Below are positions 41,554-51,764 of a stretch of DNA of 64,000 nucleotides, piece by piece; within the stretch, counting starts at the first letter, position 1; each line of letters begins with the position of its first letter. A model generated the notes under the pieces. It worked only from the letters and a program-made list of their open reading frames with translations. It was not told the DNA's origin and made no database searches. The position numbers and the translations under genes were made by a program. Source of the stretch: Noviherbaspirillum suwonense (GTDB taxonomy: Bacteria > Pseudomonadota > Gammaproteobacteria > Burkholderiales > Burkholderiaceae_D); NCBI RefSeq assembly GCF_900182955.1, contig NZ_FXUL01000028.1, forward strand, positions 16,858 through 80,857, in the 5' to 3' direction.

Positions 41554-41643
41554 ACGGCCTGCATCCTGGCTGCGTTCACTGCTGGTGCGGATGCCAAGCT
41601 ATCGAGCATTAAGCCTGGCATCCACAAAACGCCATTGCAGTGT

Positions 41644-42306
41644 TTAGAAATCGGCCTGGTCTTTCTGGTAGGCCGGATCGTAGGGACCGGCGGGAAGCCC
41701 CTGGCCTTTGGTATAGATGGCGCGCGCATTTGCCTGGCGGGCAAGTGGCATGTAGTTGGGCGCCGCCTTCGCCATTGCGGCAACGACCGCCTGGGCAATC
41801 AGCCCCGCCAGCCCGCCACCCGAATTATTCTGCGGCTGATAGACCAGGGTCTGGGCGTTCTCCCATAGCGTGTTTCCGGTCGCCGTGCTTTTCAGTATGT
41901 ATTTCAGGCTCACGGTGACGGACGTGCTGAAGACGACATACTTGGCGTTCCACTGTTCTATCGAGATGTACATCACTGCATCCGACCCGAACAGCTTGCC
42001 CAGGCGTTCCGGCTCGCTTGCGTGGACCATGTCGGCATCGCCAAGTCCATCATCTTCCAGCACGCGCTTTACTAGATGCACGGGAAACACGTAATAGCCG
42101 CGTTCGGCAAGCGGCTTGCCGATGGTGGTCAGGAAGTAGTCCGGCGCATTGACTTCCACGCTCCTGTTTATCGCCGGGACGATCAGGATGGACCGAGGCT
42201 GCTCCGTACGGATTGCGGAATAGTCCTTGTGGGCGGGTGGCGTCACGCAGGCCGACAGTGCGACAGCACAGGCCATGGACATGAATATCTTGATAAAACG
42301 AACCAT
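41644..42306 (-). CDS. DUF799 (GNA1162-like) outer-membrane lipoprotein
   Basis: A 220-residue lipoprotein of the DUF799 family, to which the Neisseria GNA1162 protein belongs. The signal peptide ends in ALSACV (cysteine at residue 20), and the residue after the cysteine (valine) favours outer-membrane sorting. Core sequence: SILIVPAINRSVEVNAPDYF, GYYVFPVHLVKRVLEDDGLG and DAVMYISIEQWNAKYVVFST. It is the last of four genes; the ATG at 42306 follows AAGGATTAG. GNA1162 has a fold like TolB's N-terminal domain, and CsgG-DUF4810-DUF799 triads are known to be conserved, with functions thought to concern transport or assembly at the outer membrane. Confidence 0.9.
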   Translation of the reverse strand: MVRFIKIFMSMACAVALSACVTPPAHKDYSAIRTEQPRSILIVPAINRSVEVNAPDYFLTTIGKPLAERGYYVFPVHLVKRVLEDDGLGDADMVHASEPERLGKLFGSDAVMYISIEQWNAKYVVFSTSVTVSLKYILKSTATGNTLWENAQTLVYQPQNNSGGGLAGLIAQAVVAAMAKAAPNYMPLARQANARAIYTKGQGLPAGPYDPAYQKDQADF

Positions 42307-42311
42307 GGCTG

Positions 42312-42686
42312 CTAATCCTTTGCCGTTGAAGATTTGGTGGACCGGGCTTCAGCCTGCCGGATCATGATGGACATTAACTGCCCTGATTCAGGCCAATCCG
42401 TTTTTTCCTTTTCAAACTGGGCGACTGCTTCCCCCGCCTTCCCGCTCTGCATCAGGAAGTAGCCATATTCCGCATGGATGCCGGGGGCTACCTTCCTGCT
42501 GGTCTGTTCGGATGACCGGATGATGCTTTCCATTTCCGTCAGATGCGCATCGAGCCGGGTGGGATCCTGGTAATAGCCATATAACGACCCGTCATAATTG
42601 CCCCAGTTATATTTAGCCGGCGCCACGCAGGCGCTCAGCAGGGTTATCGGCAGGATCGCGGACAGCAAATAGGCAATACGCATCAT
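42312..42686 (-). CDS. DUF4810 outer-membrane lipoprotein
   Basis: A 124-residue lipoprotein of the DUF4810 family. The lipobox LLSAC is at residues 16-20, followed by valine. The rest holds YNWGNYDGSLYGYYQDPTRL and a tetratricopeptide-like helical pair HAEYGYFLMQSGKAGEAVAQ then FEKEKTDWPESGQLMSIMIR. The ATG at 42686 overlaps the stop of the preceding gene (ATGA), with GGAGCGAA as ribosome site; MMRIAY gives a second possible start one codon later. It lies between a PEGA-like lipoprotein and the DUF799 lipoprotein genes. DUF4810 proteins are normally found in CsgG-linked operons, as here. Confidence 0.88.
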   Translation of the reverse strand: MMRIAYLLSAILPITLLSACVAPAKYNWGNYDGSLYGYYQDPTRLDAHLTEMESIIRSSEQTSRKVAPGIHAEYGYFLMQSGKAGEAVAQFEKEKTDWPESGQLMSIMIRQAEARSTKSSTAKD

Positions 42687-42994
42687 TTCGCTCCTGAACT
42701 GGTGACGATCGCCCTGGTCTCGCCGTTGCCGACCAGGGTTTTTTCGCTATGTATGGTCTGCCCGTTTCGCTTCAGTTCGACGAGGTGCACGCCTTCTTCG
42801 ACCAGGAGCACGCCGGGATTGCCGTTGTAATGATCAGCTGGTCCGATAGTGATGCCATCGACCACCAGCGTCACGTCCGGCTCGGCGTTCGGAAAGGCCA
42901 GCTTTGGCCGGACAGCGCCCGATCTGACAGACGTTTCGGGCAGCGCGCAGGCCGACAGGCTCGCCAGCAGCGTCAATGCGACAAGTATTTTCAT
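42683..42994 (-). CDS. Small PEGA-like outer-membrane lipoprotein
   Basis: A 103-residue lipoprotein of no named family that I recognise. The lipobox is LSAC (cysteine at residue 16), followed by alanine. The domain after it looks like a single beta-rich PEGA/carboxypeptidase-regulatory-like fold: VTLVVDGITIGPADHYNGNP then GVLLVEEGVHLVELKRNGQT and IHSEKTLVGNGETRAI. Such domains in other operons bind glycans or scaffold envelope complexes. The ATG at 42994 follows AAGGATTGAAC, the best ribosome site; a TTG two codons earlier is unlikely. It starts two bases after the CsgG-like gene stop and overlaps the next gene by ATGA, so the whole operon is translated together. Confidence 0.78.
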   Translation of the reverse strand: MKILVALTLLASLSACALPETSVRSGAVRPKLAFPNAEPDVTLVVDGITIGPADHYNGNPGVLLVEEGVHLVELKRNGQTIHSEKTLVGNGETRAIVTSSGAK

Positions 42995-42996
42995 GT

Positions 42997-43953
42997 TCAA
43001 TCCTTCGATTCCGCGATATATAGCGTGCTGCCTGCGCCGGCGGCGACTGCGCCGGAAATGAGTTCCGCGACCGAGCCTTCATTGCTCTCGTTGTCGCCGA
43101 ACAGGCTGGTGATCCGGGCCTTGCCGATCATCGTGGACGGCAAGGCGATGTCGAATCCCGACTGCTGGCTGCGTATCACGTCTCCCTGCTTCATCACGGA
43201 AACCAGGTCGCCAGGCTTCAGGCCCTGCCGTAGGCCGCCCGAAATGTAGAACTGCTTGCCCTCCGCCCTGAGGATGTCGGTGCGCCATGGGCGCTCCTCC
43301 AGCTTGGACATCAGCGCATTCTGCACATCCGAGATAGCGGCGCCGATCGCCCGGTCGTTCAGAGTGCCGTCGTAATTCGCCTTGCTGCCGAATCCGGCGA
43401 CTTCTCCGGATTCGGTGCTGGCTTCTCCCGTCCCGGTGGCGGTGAAGAAAACATGGCCGGTGCGTGCATCGGCCAGGCGTATCTCCACTTTTGCACGGGC
43501 GGTCTGCACCTTTGTCGCGCTGAGAAAACCTGATTTCCCGGTCGTGCTACGCCCGAATTCGGTGACCGACCCGAGCACGAGCGCATCGACGCCGATCAGG
43601 TTAGCCTGCTTGAGCATCGCCTGCTCCTTCTGCAGCTTTGCCAGGTCCTGCCGCTCGAATACCAGAAATTTGTTTGAGCTGACCAATCGGTTCATCAGCA
43701 TGTCCGATGCTTGTTTGCCCAACGGATCGCTGTCGGCATCGACCTGAAACGTCTTTCCGTAGCGGGTCTCATTCGAGAACCGGCCGATCGCTATCTTTCG
43801 TTTAAAGGTCTTTACCGACGGCAGAATTGATTGCTGTTGGGCGGCTGCCTGCTGCGCCCTGCTGACCGGCGCTTCGATGGGCTGCTGCGGCGGAGTGGTG
43901 ACGGCACAAGCCGCAAGGAACGGCAGCAGCAACAGCACGCTTGAATTTTTCAT
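42997..43953 (-). CDS. CsgG/HfaB family outer-membrane lipoprotein
   Basis: A 318-residue CsgG/HfaB family protein. The signal peptide ends in LLPFLAACA (cysteine near residue 16). The mature part has the CsgG-like elements KRKIAIGRFSNETRYGKTFQ near residues 52-71, SDMLMNRLVSSNKFLVFERQ and IGVDALVLGSVTEFGRSTTG. In the curli system CsgG forms the nonameric secretion pore of the outer membrane. Here there are no csgA, csgB, csgE or csgF genes, so a curli role is unlikely; the gene partners (PEGA-like, DUF4810, DUF799) mark the other, non-curli CsgG branch. The ATG at 43953 follows AGGACCT. It is the first gene of a four-lipoprotein operon. Confidence 0.9.
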   Translation of the reverse strand: MKNSSVLLLLPFLAACAVTTPPQQPIEAPVSRAQQAAAQQQSILPSVKTFKRKIAIGRFSNETRYGKTFQVDADSDPLGKQASDMLMNRLVSSNKFLVFERQDLAKLQKEQAMLKQANLIGVDALVLGSVTEFGRSTTGKSGFLSATKVQTARAKVEIRLADARTGHVFFTATGTGEASTESGEVAGFGSKANYDGTLNDRAIGAAISDVQNALMSKLEERPWRTDILRAEGKQFYISGGLRQGLKPGDLVSVMKQGDVIRSQQSGFDIALPSTMIGKARITSLFGDNESNEGSVAELISGAVAAGAGSTLYIAESKD

Positions 43954-44264
43954 AGGTCCTGACTTAAAAAATATGACTGGCATGAATGAAGAAAGCGGAT
44001 TCCGCGACCGCCTGATCGGGCGGTCCGTAAAGTTAATTTGCAGGGGAGACGCTTCCGAGGAATATTTTTAGACTATTAATAAGTTTATTTAGGGAAATTA
44101 ATCACCTGAATTGGGGAGGTCTCCGTCGCCAGCAAGGATTCAGCGCTGCATGGCTGTCAACTGAAATGTCTGCCATTACTGCCGAACAGCCGTCGAGCCG
44201 CCAACCTCCTCAAAAAGGCCATCGTCCGTTTCGTGGGCATCGCGGTGCGCGACTACAATCCCCT
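43954..44264. other. Intergenic region upstream of the CsgG-like operon
   Basis: This 311-base divergent gap is AT-rich at 44050-44105, where the minus-strand operon promoter probably lies, although I cannot place -35 and -10 boxes. A perfect 7-bp hairpin, GACCGCC (44006-44012) with GGCGGTC (44019-44025), would fall in the 5' leader of the operon mRNA. The plus-strand frame that extends upstream of the glycosylase gene from 44166 has no ribosome site. Confidence 0.45.
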
Positions 44265-44768
44265 ATGCCCCCTGCCCCCCCATCCCAGACGGCCGCCCTG
44301 TCCGGCCTCGCTCCCGTCCTCGATCCCGCCATCCGTACCCTTATCCTCGGCAGCTTTCCCGGCGCGGCGTCGCTGCAGGCGCAGCGCTATTACGCCCATC
44401 CGCGCAACCAGTTCTGGCCGCTGCTGGGCGCGGTGCTGGATGAGCCGCTGGCCGAACTGCCCTATGAAGCCCGGCTGCAGCGGCTGCTGTCCCGCCATAT
44501 CGGCCTGTGGGATGCGCTGGAAGGCTGCGAGCGGGAAGGCAGCCTGGATGCCGCGATCCGCCGGCCGCAGGCGAATGATCACCTGCTGCTGAAAGACCTG
44601 TGCCCGCTGCTGCGCCGGGTTTGCTTCAATGGCAAGGCCGCCGGCCGTTATGCGACGCTGTATGCCGACGCCGGCTACGAGGTGCTCGTATTGCCGTCGA
44701 GCTCGCCGGCGAACGCGCAACTGTCTTTTGCGGCGAAGCTTGCGCTGTGGCACGGCATCAACCGATAA
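44265..44768 (+). CDS. DNA-deoxyinosine glycosylase (uracil-DNA glycosylase superfamily)
   Basis: A 167-residue protein of the hypoxanthine-DNA glycosylase branch of the uracil-DNA glycosylase superfamily, which removes deaminated bases. The active-site motif region is TLILGSFPGAASLQAQRYYA then HPRNQFWPLLGAVL near residues 23-57, matching the family's G-S-x-P and Y-Y-x-x-x-x-N-x-F-W pattern. The second motif near the C-terminus is VLVLPSSSPANAQLSFAAKL. The ATG at 44265 is used; the longer frame from 44166 has no ribosome site. It runs six bases into the next gene's leader, so it is probably co-transcribed with the spermidine-synthase-like gene. Confidence 0.88.
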   Translation: MPPAPPSQTAALSGLAPVLDPAIRTLILGSFPGAASLQAQRYYAHPRNQFWPLLGAVLDEPLAELPYEARLQRLLSRHIGLWDALEGCEREGSLDAAIRRPQANDHLLLKDLCPLLRRVCFNGKAAGRYATLYADAGYEVLVLPSSSPANAQLSFAAKLALWHGINR

Positions 44769-44774
44769 TCCGGC

Positions 44775-45587
44775 ATGCTTATCAAACGCAAGTCCATTGA
44801 AAAGGAAGAGTCGCTGCGCGGCTCCCGTCCCGAAGCCAGCGCCCGCCTGGCACGCAAGCCGAAGTTCGCCCCGGTGACGCTGTCGGAGGAAGCCGGGGTG
44901 CGCTACCTGCATTTCGGCACCGAATGGGTGCAGGGCGCGATGCGCCTGCGCAAGCCCGACTGGATCGAACTCGAATACGCGCAGCAGATGATGGCGTGGA
45001 TGCTGTTCCTGCCCGAACCCGGCCATGTCGTGCAGCTCGGCCTGGGCACCGGGGCGCTGACCAAGTTCAGCTACCGCCAGTTTCCCCGAGCCCGGGTGAG
45101 CGCGGTGGAACTCAACCCGTCGGTGGTCGCCATCTGCGAGTCGATGTTCAAGCTGCCGCCCGAGGACGACCGGCTGACCGTGTTTGAAATGGATGCAGGC
45201 GAATTCGTCGCCGACCCGGCCCGGCGCGGTGCGATCGACGTGCTGCAGATCGACCTGTACGACGCCACCGCCCGCGGCCCGGTGCTGGACACGCCCGAAT
45301 TCTACGCGGACTGCGCGGCCTGCCTGGCGCCGGGCGGCATGGTGACCGTGAACCTGTTCGGCGACCATCCGAGCTATGCGAAGAACCTGAAGGCGATGAA
45401 GCATGCGTTCGCCGATGTGATCGCGCTGCCCGAGGTACACGACGGCAACGTGGTGGCGCTGGCCTTCCGCGACAAGCCGGTGCTGGACTTCGCGCTGCTG
45501 CACGAGCGCGCCGACGCGATCCGCGCCGCCACCAGGCTGCCGGCGCGGACCTGGGTCAACGGCATCCAGACGGCGCGCAAGGCCTGA
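44775..45587 (+). CDS. Spermidine synthase-like methyltransferase-fold protein
   Basis: A 270-residue protein of the spermine/spermidine synthase fold. The SAM-type motif HVVQLGLGTGALTKFSYRQF is near residues 78-97, followed by SAVELNPSVVAICE. The acidic active-site pair appears as QIDLYDATARGPV (two aspartates three apart, as in the D-x-x-D of true synthases). The N-terminal beta-domain of spermidine synthase is reduced: the protein starts MLIKRKSIEKEESLRGSRPE. It may therefore be a SpeE-like aminopropyltransferase or a related enzyme with another acceptor. The gene lies 6 bases after the glycosylase and 4 bases before the GspE-like gene. Confidence 0.82.
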   Translation: MLIKRKSIEKEESLRGSRPEASARLARKPKFAPVTLSEEAGVRYLHFGTEWVQGAMRLRKPDWIELEYAQQMMAWMLFLPEPGHVVQLGLGTGALTKFSYRQFPRARVSAVELNPSVVAICESMFKLPPEDDRLTVFEMDAGEFVADPARRGAIDVLQIDLYDATARGPVLDTPEFYADCAACLAPGGMVTVNLFGDHPSYAKNLKAMKHAFADVIALPEVHDGNVVALAFRDKPVLDFALLHERADAIRAATRLPARTWVNGIQTARKA

Positions 45588-45591
45588 TCCG

Positions 45592-47385
45592 ATGAGCGCC
45601 CAGCCGCCGAAGCCGCTAGACCTGCACCAGGTCTTCACCTGGCTGGTGGCCGACCGCATCGTCGCGCAGGCCGATGCGCGGGCGCTGTACAACCAGGCGC
45701 TGGGCCTGCAGAAATCCAGCGCGATGGCGATGCACCCGCTGGTCGCGGTGGCGCAGGCCAAGCTGCAGTCGGCCAAGCCGCCGCACCGGCCGCTGACGCT
45801 GGACTGGCTGACCGAATGGGTCGCGGGCCGCAGCGGCCTGGCTTTCTACCGCATCGACCCGCTGAAGATCGATTTCACGCGCGTGGCCGACGTGATGTCG
45901 GCCGCATATGCGTCGCGCTTCAACATCCTGCCGGTCGAGATGTCGGCAACCGAGCTGACCATCGCCACCGCCGACCCGTTTCGGGTCGACTGGATGCCCG
46001 AGATCGCCAAGGTCAGCCGGCGCGAAGTCAGGCTGGTCATGGCCAGTCCGCTCGACATCGCGCAGTACACCGCCCAGTTCTTCGCGCTGGCGAAGTCGAT
46101 CAAGGGCGCCAGCCGCCAGGGCGGGCAGGACCTGGCGCTGCGCAACAACTTCGAGCAGCTGGTGGAACTGGGCAAGGGCAACCGCCAGCTCGACGCCAAT
46201 GACCAGCACATCATCAACATCGTCGACTGGCTGTGGCAGTACGCGTTCGAGCAGCGCGCCTCCGACATCCACCTTGAACCGAAGCGCGAGGCCGGGCTGG
46301 TGCGCTTCCGCATCGACGGCCTGCTGCACCAGGTCTACCAGGTGCCGCCGACCGTGCTGCTGGCGATGACTTCCCGTATCAAGCTGCTGGGCCGGATGGA
46401 CGTGGTCGAGAAGCGCCGGCCGCAGGACGGCCGGGTGAAGACCCGCGCCGCCAACGGGCAGGAAATCGAACTGCGACTGTCGACCCTGCCCACCGCGTTC
46501 GGCGAAAAGCTGGTGATGCGCATCTTCGACCCGGAAGTGGTGGTCAAGACGCTGGCCGACCTCGGTTTCCCGGCCGCCGACGCGGCCCGCTGGGATGCGC
46601 TGACCTCGCGTCCCAACGGCATCCTGCTGGTCACCGGCCCCACCGGCTCAGGCAAGACCAGCACGCTGTACACCACGCTCAAGGCGCTCGCCACCGCGGA
46701 GGTGAATGTCTGCACGGTGGAAGACCCGATCGAGATGGTGGAGCCGGCATTCAACCAGATGCAGGTGCAGAACGGCATCGACCTGTCCTTCGCCGACGGC
46801 GTGCGGGCGCTGATGCGGCAGGACCCGGACATCATCATGGTCGGCGAGATACGCGACCTGGCAACCGCCGAAATGGCAATACAGGCGGCGCTGACCGGCC
46901 ATTTGGTGCTGTCCACGCTGCATACCAATGATGCGCCATCGGCGGTGATGCGCCTGCTGGAACTGGGCGTGCCGCATTACCTGCTGGAGGCCACGCTGGC
47001 CGGCGTGCTCGCGCAGCGCCTGGTGCGGCTGCTCTGCCCGCACTGCAAGAGCGACGACGGCGTATTGTCGGACGAGGTCTGGGCCAGCCTGACGCCGGGC
47101 ACGCCGCTGCCGAAGCCGGAACGGGTTTATCGCCCGGTCGGCTGCCCGGAGTGCCGCCAGACCGGCTATCGCGGCCGCTCCGGCCTGTATGAGCTGCTGA
47201 CCGTCACGCCGGCATTCTCGCGGCTGATCGGCGCGCGCACCGACAACCACCAGTTGATGCGCCAGGGGCTGGCCGACGGCATGACGCCGCTGCGCGTGGC
47301 CGGCGCCCATAAGGTAGCGGAAGGACTGACCACGGCCGACGAAGTGCTGAAGGTCACCGCAGCGATGAATGCGCCCGCCGGTTAG
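45592..47385 (+). CDS. GspE/PilB-type secretion ATPase, orphan
   Basis: A 597-residue ATPase of the type II secretion/type IV pilus assembly family. Residues 1-170 form an N-terminal MshEN-like region, which in other members binds cyclic di-GMP. The ATPase core has Walker A GPTGSGKTS at residues 349-357, the Asp box CTVEDPIEMVEPAFNQMQV, Walker B DPDIIMVGEIRDLATAEMAI and the His box LSTLHTNDAPSAVMRL. A tetracysteine zinc motif follows (CPHC and CPEC, about 30 residues apart). No pilin, secretin or GspF gene is nearby. The next gene encodes an HDOD-GGDEF protein, so cyclic di-GMP control is plausible. All catalytic motifs are intact. Confidence 0.93.
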   Translation: MSAQPPKPLDLHQVFTWLVADRIVAQADARALYNQALGLQKSSAMAMHPLVAVAQAKLQSAKPPHRPLTLDWLTEWVAGRSGLAFYRIDPLKIDFTRVADVMSAAYASRFNILPVEMSATELTIATADPFRVDWMPEIAKVSRREVRLVMASPLDIAQYTAQFFALAKSIKGASRQGGQDLALRNNFEQLVELGKGNRQLDANDQHIINIVDWLWQYAFEQRASDIHLEPKREAGLVRFRIDGLLHQVYQVPPTVLLAMTSRIKLLGRMDVVEKRRPQDGRVKTRAANGQEIELRLSTLPTAFGEKLVMRIFDPEVVVKTLADLGFPAADAARWDALTSRPNGILLVTGPTGSGKTSTLYTTLKALATAEVNVCTVEDPIEMVEPAFNQMQVQNGIDLSFADGVRALMRQDPDIIMVGEIRDLATAEMAIQAALTGHLVLSTLHTNDAPSAVMRLLELGVPHYLLEATLAGVLAQRLVRLLCPHCKSDDGVLSDEVWASLTPGTPLPKPERVYRPVGCPECRQTGYRGRSGLYELLTVTPAFSRLIGARTDNHQLMRQGLADGMTPLRVAGAHKVAEGLTTADEVLKVTAAMNAPAG

Positions 47386-47403
47386 TTGTATTTTTCAGAC
47401 TGA

Positions 47404-48933
<1,530 letters not shown>

Positions 48934-49028
48934 GCGCAGGAATTGACTTCCGGCGGCCATCTTCGGCAAACAGCCCGATGCGGCGGCAGCCGGCAGGCGT
49001 CAGACGGCGAACGCGCGTAAAACTTGCG

Positions 49029-50084
49029 TCAGAAGTCGATCAGGAAGCCCAGCCCCAGCGCCCTCTGCGCATAGTTGTAGTCGATCAGCGTCTGCCCGTA
49101 GCCTGAAAACACCTGCACATAGCCCTTCAGCCCGGCCGCCACCGGGAAAGCCCAGCTTGCCTGCAGCGCGCCATGCCGTGTGCTGAAATTGCGGCGCGCA
49201 GTCAGCGACAGTTCATGCCCGTCGTAGCGCCAGACAGCATTGACATCGCCGCGGCCCATGTAGTCGAGGATATCGGGATTATCGTCGTCCGGCCCGCCGT
49301 CCAGCCGCCGCCACACCCGTGCGCTGAGCGCCAGCGCGCCGTATTCCATTCCCAGCTGCGCATAGACCCGGTTCCAGCTGCGCGACAGCGTGCCGGACTG
49401 CCCGTTGGACTGGTGCACCACGCCGAGGTTGACGAAACGGGCATGCAGCCCGCCCAGCGCCACGTCCATCGGCAGCACCGCCATCAGTTCAGGTTGGTAG
49501 TTCGTCTCGCGGAACGGCCGCGATGCCGCCGTGTTGTAGGCCTGCCAGTAGCTCTGCTGGGTGTAGCCGAACCAGAGGTCGCCGCGGGTGCCGGCCGCGC
49601 GCTCGACCAGCTTGGTCTTGAAACCGAGCTGGAAAGCGAGTTCGACATGGTCGGGGCCGACCGACGAGCGCGAGGAAAGCGGATTGCCCGGCCTGAACGG
49701 CTCGCCGTTGGGCGCGGAATTCAGGCTGGCGAGCAGCAGGTAGTTGTCATTGTGCGGACGGAAGCGGAAGGTGCCGCGCTTGTCGGCGTCGTCCAGCTCC
49801 CAGTGCCGCGACAGGAAGCTGCCGGCGCTGGCGCCCGGCGCGGCGCTGCCCGCCGCCGGCTGTGCCGCGTCGGCCACCGCCGCCGGAGAAGCTGCCGGGG
49901 AAACTGCGGGCACCGGCTCCGGAGACTGCGCCGCCCTGCCGCTGGCGCGATCGTAGCAGGCCAGCCGCTCGCCATCGTCGGCGAGGCCGGCGCAGGCGGA
50001 CAGCACGGCAGGAACGGCGGCGTGGCTTGCGCCCATGGAAGCGAGCAGGAGTAAAAAGGCGGTGCGGCGCGGCGAGATCGACAT
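49029..50084 (-). CDS. pldA: Outer-membrane phospholipase A
   Basis: A 351-residue outer-membrane phospholipase A (OMPLA). It has a signal peptide (MSISPRRTAFLLLLASMGAS, then HAAVPAV), then a cysteine-containing motif SACAGLADDGERLACYDRAS near residues 32-51 that often precedes betaproteobacterial OMPLA barrels. The barrel has the catalytic His-Ser pair in GVVHQSNGQSGTLSRSWNR (H and S two residues after N-G-Q style spacing), and ends in the aromatic LGFLIDF typical of beta-barrel outer-membrane proteins. It hydrolyses phospholipids that reach the outer leaflet under stress. The middle linker is Ala/Pro-rich. The ATG at 50084 is used because the longer frame is antisense-like sequence. Confidence 0.93.
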   Translation of the reverse strand: MSISPRRTAFLLLLASMGASHAAVPAVLSACAGLADDGERLACYDRASGRAAQSPEPVPAVSPAASPAAVADAAQPAAGSAAPGASAGSFLSRHWELDDADKRGTFRFRPHNDNYLLLASLNSAPNGEPFRPGNPLSSRSSVGPDHVELAFQLGFKTKLVERAAGTRGDLWFGYTQQSYWQAYNTAASRPFRETNYQPELMAVLPMDVALGGLHARFVNLGVVHQSNGQSGTLSRSWNRVYAQLGMEYGALALSARVWRRLDGGPDDDNPDILDYMGRGDVNAVWRYDGHELSLTARRNFSTRHGALQASWAFPVAAGLKGYVQVFSGYGQTLIDYNYAQRALGLGFLIDF

Positions 50085-50246
50085 GACTGGGAACGGAAAA
50101 TGAGCCGGCCTCGGCGGCCGGAAGGCGCAGATTGTAGCCTGCCTTGCCCGAAGATGACCGGCGACAACAGGCAATTGCGGTTTAGCGCACAGACTGGCCC
50201 TTGCGAACGCGATAACCTTCGCGCATTGATTGTCCAGGAGACCACG

Positions 50247-50696
50247 ATGCATATGAAATTATCGGCAATGCCGGCAGCCAGGCCGTTCCAGGCGCTTGCG
50301 CTGGCCCTTCTGCTTGCGCCGCTGGGCGCAGCGCAGGCCCAGAGCATGGAATACCGGCGCGGCTACGACGACGGCTACCGGGCCGGCATGGACGCGGCCC
50401 GCGGCGGCAACATGGGCGGCCCGGGCATGGTGGAGCCAGGCGGCGGCCGCAGGCGCATCATCATCGAGGACGCGGTCTACGGCGACCGCGACGGCGTCTG
50501 CGATGCGCGCCCAGCGGTGCAGGCCATGGTGGAACGGCAGCGCGAACCGCTGGTGCGGGCGGACAACCGCCTGTGCGGCGACCCTGCCCCGCGCCGCGCC
50601 AAGACGCTGGAGATCACCTACCGCTGCGGCAACGGCCGCATGCTGCGCACGGCGCTGCGGGAAGACACGCAGGCCGTGCTGAGTTGCCGCGGCTAA
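50247..50696 (+). CDS. Secreted protein of unknown function, 149 residues
   Basis: A periplasmic or secreted protein that I do not recognise. The ATG at 50247 follows CCAGGAGACC. The signal peptide is MHMKLSAMPAARPFQALALA then LLLAPLGAAQAQS. The mature part starts MEYRRGYDDGYRAGMDAARG, a Gly/Arg-rich segment, and then has IIIEDAVYGDRDGVCDARPA, with four cysteines (CDAR, LCGDPAP, YRCGNG and LSCRG) in the last 70 residues, probably two disulfides. There is no lipobox. A hairpin overlaps its stop codon, and the gene converges with an SDR gene. Confidence 0.65.
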   Translation: MHMKLSAMPAARPFQALALALLLAPLGAAQAQSMEYRRGYDDGYRAGMDAARGGNMGGPGMVEPGGGRRRIIIEDAVYGDRDGVCDARPAVQAMVERQREPLVRADNRLCGDPAPRRAKTLEITYRCGNGRMLRTALREDTQAVLSCRG

Positions 50697-50707
50697 GCCG
50701 CGGCAAC
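50683..50707. terminator. Hairpin overlapping the stop of the secreted-protein gene
   Basis: GTTGCCGCGGCT (50683-50694) and AGCCGCGGCAAC (50696-50707) form an almost uninterrupted palindrome around the TAA stop (50694-50696). No T tract follows. It lies between the converging genes at 50247 and 50727 and may serve both transcripts. Confidence 0.6.
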
Positions 50708-50726
50708 CCGTTCCAACGCGCGCCGC

Positions 50727-51764
50727 TCAGCGCGTGAAGCCCAGCTTGCGCCGGGCGGGCTGGCGGCCCTGCCATAGCGCAAGCAGCGCAATGCCGGCGC
50801 CAATGGCGACCGCGGTCGTGCGCGGATGCAGCGTTGCCGCCGTGTATGGCGCGGACTCGAATACCACGCCCTTGTGGCCCTGGCGCTCGCGTCCGCCGGC
50901 GCCCGGCGCCGGAGAATAAAGGCTGTTGTCGTCCCGGTCGCCTGCGGGCTGGTCGGTGCGCTGCTGCTTGAACATCAGCCGCTTCATCAGCGAGTCGAGC
51001 ACCGCCGGCGCATGATGCGCGGTCGACGAGGTCAGCTTGGAGGCGGCGCCGACATAGACGTCGCGGTGCGGATGCTGGGCCGCGGTCAGGATCGCGTTGG
51101 CGACCAGGTCGGGCGCATAGATCGGCGGCGGCAGCTTGGGCTCGACGTCCATGTAGTTCTTCGCATGCGGCACGAACATCGTGTCGATCGCCGCCGGCTT
51201 GATCAGCGTGACCGACACCGGCGCTTCCTCTTCCATCAGCTCGATGCGCAGCGAATCGGTGAAGCCCTTCACCGCATGCTTGGACGCCGCATACATGCCC
51301 TGCAGCGGCACCGCCGAATCCGACAGCTCGCTGCCCAGGTTGATCAGCGCGCCGCCCTTTTTCTTCAGGTGCTCGACGGCTGCCAGCGAACCGTGGACCA
51401 CGCCCCAGAAATTGGTGTCGAACAACCGGCGCTGGTCTTCCCGCGATACTTCCTCGTTGCGTCCAAAGATCGAGATGCCGGCGTTGTTGACCCAGGTGTC
51501 GAAACCGCCGAAATGCTCGATCGCCTTGCGCGCGGCGGCCCTGACCTCTTCCTCCCGGCCGACGTCGGCGACGACGCAGATCACTTCGGCGCCCAGCGCG
51601 CGCAAGTCGCCGGCAATGGTTTCCAGCGCGTCGCCGTTGCGGGCCACCAGCACCAGCCGCGCGCCGCGCTCCGCGGCCATCCGCGCGGTCGTGAGGCCGA
51701 TGCCGCTGGAGGCGCCGGTGATCACGATGACCTGCTCTGCGAGACTCTTGAGTTGCGTTTTCAT
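50727..51764 (-). CDS. SDR family oxidoreductase with C-terminal membrane anchor
   Basis: A short-chain dehydrogenase/reductase of 345 residues. The cofactor motif is TGASSGIGLTTARM near residues 16-29; NNAG appears in TWVNNAGISIFG; the catalytic serine, tyrosine and lysine are in LGSELSDSAVPLQGMYAASK (Y-x-x-x-K). After the SDR core (about residue 270) comes a polar linker and a hydrophobic segment TTAVAIGAGIALLALWQ near the C-terminus, so the enzyme is probably tethered to the membrane. Such anchored SDRs occur in a subgroup acting on lipophilic substrates. The substrate is unknown. Confidence 0.9.
   Translation of the reverse strand: MKTQLKSLAEQVIVITGASSGIGLTTARMAAERGARLVLVARNGDALETIAGDLRALGAEVICVVADVGREEEVRAAARKAIEHFGGFDTWVNNAGISIFGRNEEVSREDQRRLFDTNFWGVVHGSLAAVEHLKKKGGALINLGSELSDSAVPLQGMYAASKHAVKGFTDSLRIELMEEEAPVSVTLIKPAAIDTMFVPHAKNYMDVEPKLPPPIYAPDLVANAILTAAQHPHRDVYVGAASKLTSSTAHHAPAVLDSLMKRLMFKQQRTDQPAGDRDDNSLYSPAPGAGGRERQGHKGVVFESAPYTAATLHPRTTAVAIGAGIALLALWQGRQPARRKLGFTR

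Noticed and set aside
42997..43953. Curli secretion (CsgG) function
   Set aside because: None of csgA, csgB, csgE or csgF is present nearby, and the partners belong to the non-curli CsgG branch.
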